Below, in pieces: positions 58,909 through 64,000 of a stretch of 64,000 nt of DNA (within the stretch, counting starts at the first letter, position 1; each line of letters begins with the position of its first letter). The notes below the pieces were generated by a model. It worked only from the letters and a program-made list of their open reading frames with translations, was not told where the DNA came from and did not search any database. This DNA is from Bacteroidales bacterium UBA3297. Lineage in GTDB: Bacteria; Bacteroidota; Bacteroidia; Bacteroidales; Paludibacteraceae. A program made the translations under genes and the position numbers. The stretch spans positions 492-64,491 of the forward strand of contig DETD01000030.1 in the NCBI GenBank assembly GCA_002362105.1, written 5' to 3'.

Positions 58909-59679
58909 TTATTCTTTCAGAGTGAAGTGGGCTTTTTTAATTTTCTTGTAGAGTTCGCTGGCGAAGATGAGGTCTTCCAGCGGTTTGCAGCCGGTGTCGT
59001 ACACTTGGTCTTTGTTGCCTTGCCATCCCTTTTGTCCCTTGTAGATGAAGACGATGTTCTCGCCAATCTCCATCACCGAGTTCATATCGTGTGTGTTGAT
59101 GATGGTGGTGATGTTGAACTCGTGTGTGATTTCTTGAATCAGTCGGTCAATCATCAGCGAGGTTTTAGGGTCAAGACCCGAGTTCGGTTCGTCGCAGAAC
59201 AGGTATTTAGGGTTGAGTACAATAGCGCGGGCAATAGCCGCACGTTTCTGCATACCACCACTAATTTCTGCAGGAAACAGGTCGATGGCGCGTTTCAAGT
59301 CGACACGTTCGAGGCACTCAATGGCGCGGGCGCGTTTCTGTTCGGTATTCATATCGCTGAACATATCGAGCGGAAACATCACGTTTTCGAGCACTGTCAT
59401 AGAGTCGAAGAGGGCCGAGCCCTGGAAGAGCATACCAATTTCGCGGTGCATCATCTTAATCTGGTGGTCGTTCATTTGTGTAATGTCGCGTCCATCGTAT
59501 AAAATATGCCCCTGGTCTACTTTGTGGATTCCCACAGTACTCTTCATCAAGACCGTCTTACCGGAACCGCTCTGACCAATGATAAGGTTAGTTTTTCCGG
59601 TTTCGAAAACAGTGTTGATGTTGTCGAGCACCTTAACTCCGTCGTGAAACGACTTCGAAACATCTTTAACTTCAATCAT
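58909..59679 (-). CDS. MlaF-like ABC transporter ATP-binding protein
   Basis: 256 residues. Walker A GQSGSGKTVLMKS, Q-loop MLFQGSALFDSMTV, signature ISGGMQKRAAIARAI, Walker B YLFCDEPNSGLDP and switch INTHDMNS. The GGMQ form marks the MlaF group, which drives phospholipid transport between the membranes. Its start overlaps the stop of the permease gene (ATGA). An MCE-domain (MlaD) partner is not in the window. Confidence 0.9.
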   Translation of the reverse strand: MIEVKDVSKSFHDGVKVLDNINTVFETGKTNLIIGQSGSGKTVLMKSTVGIHKVDQGHILYDGRDITQMNDHQIKMMHREIGMLFQGSALFDSMTVLENVMFPLDMFSDMNTEQKRARAIECLERVDLKRAIDLFPAEISGGMQKRAAIARAIVLNPKYLFCDEPNSGLDPKTSLMIDRLIQEITHEFNITTIINTHDMNSVMEIGENIVFIYKGQKGWQGNKDQVYDTGCKPLEDLIFASELYKKIKKAHFTLKE

Positions 59680-60416
59680 GTCAGTAACAATTTAGTAAGC
59701 ATGAAGTTTGAACCCAGAATAATAATGCTGCTGTTAACAACCGCCTTTGTGCTGTTTTTACCTACTTCGAGGGCTCCGCCCTTCACCGTATAGCCGTAAT
59801 AGCTGGCTACTGAGCTGATGATGAAGGCAAACACCATACTCTTAATGATGGCGTAGGTAACGTAGAACGGTACAAAGGAGTATTGGATACCCTGGGTATA
59901 TTCGGTAACGGTAATGGTGTCGGTAAACTCGGCAACACCATAACCGCCAAGTATTCCGGAGAAAATACTAATGATCACCAAACTTGGAATAACGCTGATG
60001 AAGGCCGTTATTTTTGGTAATATCAGGTAGTTGGCCGAGTTGATACCCATAATGTCGATGGCATCAATCTGCTCGGTTATACGCATAGTGCCAATTTCGG
60101 AAGCAATGTTTGAGCCGACTTTTCCGGCAAGAATCAAGCAGAGGATGGTTGGCGAGAATTCGAGCAAAAGGGTGTCGCGAACGGCCAGACCTGTAAGGTA
60201 GCCGGGTAAGACCGGATTGCTCATATTCAGCTTCATCTGAATGGTAATGGCCATACCGATGAAAAGCGAGATGATGATGTCGATAAAGACAGAGTCGATA
60301 CCTAGCTTCATAATTTCGCGCAGATACTGTCGTCCAAACATCGACCATCGGTCTGGTATGGTAAGGGTCAGTTTCATTAGTTTGGTGAAACTGCCAACAT
60401 GTTCAATTATATTCAT
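59676..60416 (-). CDS. MlaE-like ABC transporter permease
   Basis: 246 residues from the ATG at 60416, matching the usual start near the amphipathic helix (MNIIEHVGSFTKLM); a start at 60449 would add 11 residues. MlaE blocks are present: LLLEFSPTILCLILAGKVGSNIASEIGTMRITEQIDA, MGINSANYLILPK and FAFIISSVASYYGY. Five to six membrane helices. Forms the channel with MlaF. Confidence 0.9.
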   Translation of the reverse strand: MNIIEHVGSFTKLMKLTLTIPDRWSMFGRQYLREIMKLGIDSVFIDIIISLFIGMAITIQMKLNMSNPVLPGYLTGLAVRDTLLLEFSPTILCLILAGKVGSNIASEIGTMRITEQIDAIDIMGINSANYLILPKITAFISVIPSLVIISIFSGILGGYGVAEFTDTITVTEYTQGIQYSFVPFYVTYAIIKSMVFAFIISSVASYYGYTVKGGALEVGKNSTKAVVNSSIIILGSNFMLTKLLLT

Positions 60417-60446
60417 TCTATGTGTTAAGTCTTTGCTATAATTGGA

Positions 60447-60454
60447 CAAAGTTA
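60447..60454 (-). promoter_or_regulatory. Promoter -7 element for the mlaE operon
   Basis: TAACTTTG on the minus strand, exact TAnnTTTG match, 31 bases before the ATG at 60416. It supports the shorter start, because a start at 60449 would lie within it. Confidence 0.6.
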
Positions 60455-60491
60455 CGAAAAAAATGTAAAGCTCAGCGTTTTTTGTTTTGTT

Positions 60492-61025
60492 CTAAAGGGC
60501 TGTTTTCGTAATCCAAAGGGCCACCGCTTTGCGTATAGAGGGCAGTCCTATTTTTTGTAAATCGATGTTGTTGGCGGCAACCCACACAAAGCTGTCCACG
60601 TCGTCGTCGGCACACAGTTGGCTGTTATTTGGCAGGCTGGCGGTAAAAAAGCTGTCGAGAGTGTGTACGGTGAGGCCTCCAAAGGGGTAGCGGTTGGGTT
60701 GTGAGGTGAAGTAATGGATGTTTTCAATATCGGCATTCAGTTCTTCCTTTATTTCCCTTTTCAGGGCATCTTCCAGGGTTTCGTCGAGTTCGGCAAATCC
60801 GCCGGGCAGGTCAAGTGTGCCTTTTTGTGGCTCGAAGGCCCTGCGTGTAAGCAGTAGTTCGCCCTTGTGGTTGGTGATGAGGGCTGCAACGGCCGCCGCC
60901 GGATTAAGATAGAAGTTGAAACCGCAGTTGCCGCATTTCTTCGAACGCGGACCGTCGTCTTTGAATAGGGGTGAGCCGCAGTGCGGGCAGAAGGCAAATG
61001 CCTTTAAGGGGTGTTCGGTAGGCAT
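60492..61025 (-). CDS. Nudix hydrolase with N-terminal zinc ribbon
   Basis: 177 residues. An N-terminal zinc ribbon (CPHCG and KKCGNCGF) and a complete Nudix box (GGFAELDETLEDALKREIKEEL). The combination resembles NudC/YgdP-type NAD or nucleotide-sugar pyrophosphatases, but the NudC-specific SQPWPFPxS motif is absent; FTSQPNRYPFGG is the nearest match. Substrate unknown. It lies 42 bases upstream of the mlaE promoter region. Confidence 0.87.
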   Translation of the reverse strand: MPTEHPLKAFAFCPHCGSPLFKDDGPRSKKCGNCGFNFYLNPAAAVAALITNHKGELLLTRRAFEPQKGTLDLPGGFAELDETLEDALKREIKEELNADIENIHYFTSQPNRYPFGGLTVHTLDSFFTASLPNNSQLCADDDVDSFVWVAANNIDLQKIGLPSIRKAVALWITKTAL

Positions 61026-61116
61026 GTGGAATGGAAATTTTATAGGCTAAAGATACGTATACACATAAGAAAGCACAAATCTTTGAGGTAACGTAAACAG
61101 AAAAAGTTATCAACAA

Positions 61117-61147
61117 TTTGTTTTATTCTAAAAAACCCCTAAATTTG
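61117..61147 (+). promoter_or_regulatory. Promoter for rpmH
   Basis: TTTG at 61117-61120 and TAAATTTG at 61140-61147, 19 bases apart. The leader to the rpmH ATG is about 70 bases and contains a small CACC/GGTG hairpin. Confidence 0.8.
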
Positions 61148-61223
61148 CACTTCGAAACTTTGCACCGCCCGAGGTGTAAGGTTTTAACCCGACAAATAAA
61201 GAAAATTTAAAGCTTTAAATAAA

Positions 61224-61394
61224 ATGAAAAGAACATTCCAACCCTCTATCAAGAAGAGAAAGAACAAGCACGGTTTCCGTGAAAGAATGGCGACTGCAAA
61301 CGGTCGTCGCGTTTTGGCTTCTCGTCGTGCACACGGTCGCAAGAAGTTGACAGTTAGCGATGAAATCGCAGTTCGCTTGCACGCTCACCGTTAA
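61224..61394 (+). CDS. rpmH: 50S ribosomal protein L34
   Basis: 56 codons reading [20 protein letters not shown] and then [21 protein letters not shown], the unmistakable L34 sequence, with a short extra tail ([15 protein letters not shown]) compared with the 46-residue E. coli protein. It has its own promoter and terminator, so it is a single-gene transcript. Confidence 0.96.
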   Translation: MKRTFQPSIKKRKNKHGFRERMATANGRRVLASRRAHGRKKLTVSDEIAVRLHAHR

Positions 61395-61419
61395 TAGTGT
61401 GCTTGTGTTCGCACAAAAG

Positions 61420-61456
61420 GGGTGTGTCAAAAGTAATTTTGATACATCCTTTTCTT
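61420..61456 (+). terminator. Terminator after rpmH
   Basis: GGGTGTGTCAAAA and TTTTGATACATCC form a 13-base-pair stem with two G-T pairs and a GTAA loop, followed by T-rich sequence. Confidence 0.8.
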
Positions 61457-61504
61457 TTTTTGACTACGTCTAGTTTTACATTGAAATAAAGCTTTTAGAT
61501 ATAA

Positions 61505-62602
61505 ATGGCAAAAGAAAAAGTAATCCTTACCGGCGACCGTCCGACCGGTAAGTTGCATATCGGCCACTATGTTGGCTCGCTCCGTCGCCGCGTTGAGTTG
61601 CAGAACTCAGGCGAATTCGACAAAATCTTCATTATGATTGCCGATGCCCAGGCGCTGACCGACAATGCCGACAACCCAGAGAAAATCCGCCAAAATGTGA
61701 TTGAAGTTGCGCTCGACTACCTGTCTGCCGGTCTCGACCCTGAAAAGTGCAATATCTTTATTCAGAGCGCGGTGCCAGAACTGACCGAGTTGGCGTTCTA
61801 CTATATGAACTTGGTAACCGTGTCGCGTGTACAGCGTAACCCAACGGTAAAGACGGAAATACAGATGCGTAATTTCGAGGCAAACATTCCAACCGGTTTC
61901 TTCTGTTACCCTATCTCGCAGGCAGCCGACATCACTTTGTTCCATGGAACCACTGTTCCTGCCGGTGAAGACCAGAAGCCAATGATTGAGTTGACTAACG
62001 AGATTGTACGCCGTTTTAACAATATCTATGGTGAAACGTTAGATGAATGCCAGATTCTGCTTCCGCAGACTGCTGCTTGTCTGCGTTTGCCAGGCACCGA
62101 CGGCAAGGCCAAGATGTCGAAATCGCTGGGTAACTGTATTTTCTTGTCTGACTCTGCCAAAGAGTTGAAGACCAAGGTCAACTCGATGTATACCGACCCA
62201 GAGCACATCCACATTGAGCAACCTGGCCACTTAGAAGGCAACACCGTGTTCACCTATCTCGACGCTTTTGCTACCGACGACGATTTTGTGAAATTCTTGC
62301 CCGACTACAAGAACCTGCAAGAGTTGAAAGACCACTATACCCGTGGCGGTCTTGGCGACGGCACCTGCAAGAAGTTCTTGCTGAATGTGTTGAACGACCG
62401 TTTAGAGCCTATACGTAACCGCCGTAAAGAGTTGGAAAAAGATATTCCAGCCGTCTACGAGGTGCTGAAGCGCGGTACTGAGGCGGCCCGCGAGGTTGCG
62501 GCGAAGACTATTGCCGAAGTGCGCCACGCTATGCGTATTGACTATTTCGACGATAAAGAGCTTATTGCCGAGCAGGCAAAGCGTTTCGCAGCTCAAAAAT
62601 AA
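61505..62602 (+). CDS. trpS: Tryptophan--tRNA ligase
   Basis: 365 residues. Class I motifs HIGHYVGSL (HIGH) and KMSKSLGN (KMSKS), with [13 protein letters not shown] at the start, [10 protein letters not shown] and [29 protein letters not shown]. It charges tRNA-Trp. Somewhat longer than the B. subtilis enzyme, as usual in Bacteroidales. Confidence 0.96.
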   Translation: MAKEKVILTGDRPTGKLHIGHYVGSLRRRVELQNSGEFDKIFIMIADAQALTDNADNPEKIRQNVIEVALDYLSAGLDPEKCNIFIQSAVPELTELAFYYMNLVTVSRVQRNPTVKTEIQMRNFEANIPTGFFCYPISQAADITLFHGTTVPAGEDQKPMIELTNEIVRRFNNIYGETLDECQILLPQTAACLRLPGTDGKAKMSKSLGNCIFLSDSAKELKTKVNSMYTDPEHIHIEQPGHLEGNTVFTYLDAFATDDDFVKFLPDYKNLQELKDHYTRGGLGDGTCKKFLLNVLNDRLEPIRNRRKELEKDIPAVYEVLKRGTEAAREVAAKTIAEVRHAMRIDYFDDKELIAEQAKRFAAQK

Positions 62603-62623
62603 CGCTGAACAGAACCTTATAGG

Positions 62624-62655
62624 AAGGGATAGGTCTTGCACTTATCCCTTTTTTG
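62624..62655 (+). terminator. Terminator after trpS
   Basis: AAGGGATA and TATCCCTT form an 8-base-pair stem with an 11-base loop, followed by TTTT. Confidence 0.8.
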
Positions 62656-62709
62656 TCTTCTTTTCTCGCAAAAAGTTTCCAAAAACGGAAATTGGGCAAC
62701 AAAATTTGT

Positions 62710-62717
62710 TACCTTTG
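62710..62717 (+). promoter_or_regulatory. Promoter -7 element of the structured RNA candidate
   Basis: TACCTTTG, exact TAnnTTTG match, about 55 bases after the trpS terminator and nearly 300 bases before the next ATG. Confidence 0.55.
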
Positions 62718-62718
62718 T

Positions 62719-62846
62719 AAAAGGATGGGCCATTGGCCCTGCCAATATAAAATGATATAAGATGGGAACTTCCGGGTTCCTGTTATTTATATAACATTAC
62801 ATTAACAATAACTGGATGGGGACCTGTGAAGGCCCCCATTCCTTTT
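62719..62846 (+). ncRNA. Candidate structured RNA, about 128 bases
   Basis: The ends pair: AAAAGGATGGG (62719-62729) with CCCATTCCTTTT (62835-62846), 11 pairs with one bulge. Inside are hairpins ATTGG/CCAAT, GGAAC/GTTCC and GTTAT/ATAAC, and alternatively a 3' terminator-like hairpin ATGGGG-CC/GG-CCCCCAT. It has its own promoter element and no reading frame. The closed-stem layout recalls 6S-type RNAs, but I do not recognise a conserved motif; it may instead be the leader of the kinase gene. Confidence 0.5.
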
Positions 62847-63010
62847 GAGATAGAAGTCTGTTTTTACCGTTTTAGTGCTTGTGGGCTAGCCACTTGAACC
62901 AGAATTAGTTGGATAGCGACAAATATTTGGAAAATTTGATACACCCGTCACAAAAAGTATTGTATATTTACTCTTATTATAACTACAATACTATACAAAT
63001 ATAGGGGCCT

Positions 63011-63910
63011 ATGGAACAAGACGTACTACATCAACTAAGAAAGCACTTTTCCGAGAAACTTCGCGAACTGATGTTGGGTGAAGAACTTTTGGAGGACCTT
63101 GAACGCGTGTACCTGCCATTAGCGGAAATGATTGCCATAGGACTCGACACTACCAATATGCAGATTATTGGTGTAAATGGTGCGCAGGGGGCTGGAAAGA
63201 CCTCGTTTTGCGCGCTGATGAAGCTGGTGTTGGAAGACGCTTACGGCTTGAAAGTGTTGAGTATAAGCATTGACGACCTCTACCTGTCGAGAAACGACCG
63301 TGAAAAATTGGCTCAAACAATACATCCGCTGTTTATTACACGCGGTGTCCCGGGTACGCATTATGTGCAGAAGGGTATCGACCTGTTTAATACGCTGGCC
63401 AATGCCGCTCCGACCGATGCGACCCCTATCCCACGCTTTAATAAGGCGATGGACGACGTTTACCCCGAAAGCGAGTGGGACCGTTTTGTGGGACGCCCCG
63501 ATGTTATTTTGTTCGACGGATGGTTTATGGGAGCGGTCGAGCAACCGCTGGCCGATTTGCTCCAGCCTGTGAACGAACTGGAAGAGAAGGAAGATAAAGA
63601 GGCTATTTGGCGTACCTACGTCAACTTGCAGTTGAAAACTGAATACAACCGCCTGTTCGACTGTCTTAACCTGTTGGTTATGTTGCAGGTGCCTTCGTTC
63701 GAGAAGGTGTATGAGTGGCGCGCGCTGCAGGAAGAGAAACTCCGCATCTCGACAAAAGGGCAGAACCACTTGCGCGTGATGAACGACGAGGAACTCCGCC
63801 GCTTTATCTCGCACTACGAACGGTTGACCCGGTGGATGCTGAAAGACCTGCCAGACAGGGCCGATGTGCTTTTTGCCGTGAACAACGACCACCGCATCTG
63901 TCTTCCATAA
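63011..63910 (+). CDS. P-loop kinase of the D-glycerate 3-kinase type
   Basis: 299 residues. Walker A VNGAQGAGKTSFCALM, ISIDDLYLSRNDREKLAQ, HPLFITRGVPGTHYV, IPRFNKAMDDVYPESEW and ILFDGWFMGA match plant-type glycerate kinase (GLYK) and related phosphoribulokinase-like enzymes. It would phosphorylate a small hydroxy acid, probably glycerate. No signal peptide. It is 32 bases upstream of the YifB/ComM-like gene. Confidence 0.82.
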   Translation: MEQDVLHQLRKHFSEKLRELMLGEELLEDLERVYLPLAEMIAIGLDTTNMQIIGVNGAQGAGKTSFCALMKLVLEDAYGLKVLSISIDDLYLSRNDREKLAQTIHPLFITRGVPGTHYVQKGIDLFNTLANAAPTDATPIPRFNKAMDDVYPESEWDRFVGRPDVILFDGWFMGAVEQPLADLLQPVNELEEKEDKEAIWRTYVNLQLKTEYNRLFDCLNLLVMLQVPSFEKVYEWRALQEEKLRISTKGQNHLRVMNDEELRRFISHYERLTRWMLKDLPDRADVLFAVNNDHRICLP

Positions 63911-63942
63911 AACAACAATAAAAACCTAAATAAGCCTTGCCT

Positions 63943-64000
63943 ATGCTAGTAAAAGTCTTTGGTGCAGCCGTACACGGAGTTGAGGCCACCACCATAACGA
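63943..64000 (+). CDS. YifB/ComM-family AAA ATPase, N-terminal fragment
   Basis: Nineteen codons before the window ends, reading MLVKVFGAAVHGVEATTIT, the standard start of YifB-type magnesium-chelatase-like ATPases (ComM), which help DNA branch migration during natural transformation. The rest is outside the window. Confidence 0.8.
   Translation, partial: MLVKVFGAAVHGVEATTIT

Larger units (their letters stand above)
62603..63010. other. Intergenic region with a structured RNA candidate
   Basis: 408 bases between trpS and the kinase gene. It contains the trpS terminator (62624-62655), a promoter element (62710-62717), a structured segment (62719-62846) and about 160 bases of A+T-rich sequence before the next ATG in which no exact promoter match is seen. 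Confidence 0.6.

Noticed and set aside
61215..61430. Minus-strand frame over rpmH
   Set aside because: Antisense to L34, which is certain from its sequence, promoter and terminator.

Overview
This window is chromosomal DNA from a member of the Bacteroidota, most likely order Bacteroidales. The evidence is of several kinds. Promoters follow the TAnnTTTG (-7) / TTTG (-33) pattern of this phylum and most genes lack a Shine-Dalgarno sequence. There is a type IX secretion (T9SS) locus in the order fumarylacetoacetate hydrolase-like gene, porU, porV, ispF, which I recall from Porphyromonas. Other typical genes are an ExbB/ExbD/ExbD operon, WbqC, NspC, a biotin-dependent carboxyltransferase and a gliding-motility-type C-terminal sorting domain. 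No integrase, transposase or CRISPR array was found.

Layout. 1-4.4 kb (minus): 5' end of pckA, a biotin carrier protein, a carboxyltransferase, an LptF/LptG permease and tgt. 4.6-7.6 kb (plus): kdsB, an M16 peptidase homologue without its zinc motif, and a GT2 glycosyltransferase. 7.6-14.1 kb (minus): polysaccharide deacetylase-like protein, RadC, acyltransferase, WbqC, an Ig-like lipoprotein and a LysM glucosaminidase. 14.1-20.2 kb: an A+T-richer accessory island with a Fic protein carrying a TQQK tandem repeat and a translationally coupled pair of DUF262 proteins, one with a DUF1524-like HNH end (GmrSD-like). 20.3-25.7 kb (minus): a T9SS type B cassette (large secreted protein, OmpA/PD40 protein, PorP/SprF). 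25.9-28.2 kb (plus): cdd, lptB and an outer-membrane barrel. 28.3-34.9 kb (minus): EF-Ts, S2, S9, L13; ExbB, membrane protein, ExbD, ExbD; tRNA-Ser; TatD. 35.0-47.8 kb: HD protein, SUI1-like factor, FAH-family protein, two tandem porU genes, porV, ispF, TonB-C-like protein, nspC, aat. 48.0-52.4 kb (plus): tRNA-Gly and tRNA-Leu, a lipoprotein, a large secreted protein and a DUF4380-like protein. 52.6-61.0 kb (minus): a candidate small RNA, then hrpB, hflX, mutL, a small membrane protein, mlaF, mlaE and a Nudix hydrolase. 61.1-64 kb (plus): rpmH, trpS, a candidate structured RNA, a P-loop kinase and the 5' end of a YifB/ComM-like gene.

Working together. KdsB, the Lpt components (LptB and an LptF/G permease) and MlaE/MlaF build and maintain the outer membrane. 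PorU, PorV, the PorP/SprF-OmpA cassette and the barrel proteins form the T9SS and cell-surface layer. L13-S9-S2-EF-Ts, L34, TrpS, Tgt, Aat and the three tRNAs serve translation. The most unusual parts are the tandem duplication of the sortase gene porU with both catalytic dyads kept, the Fic plus DUF262-pair island, and two stand-alone RNA candidates at 52.6 and 62.7 kb.
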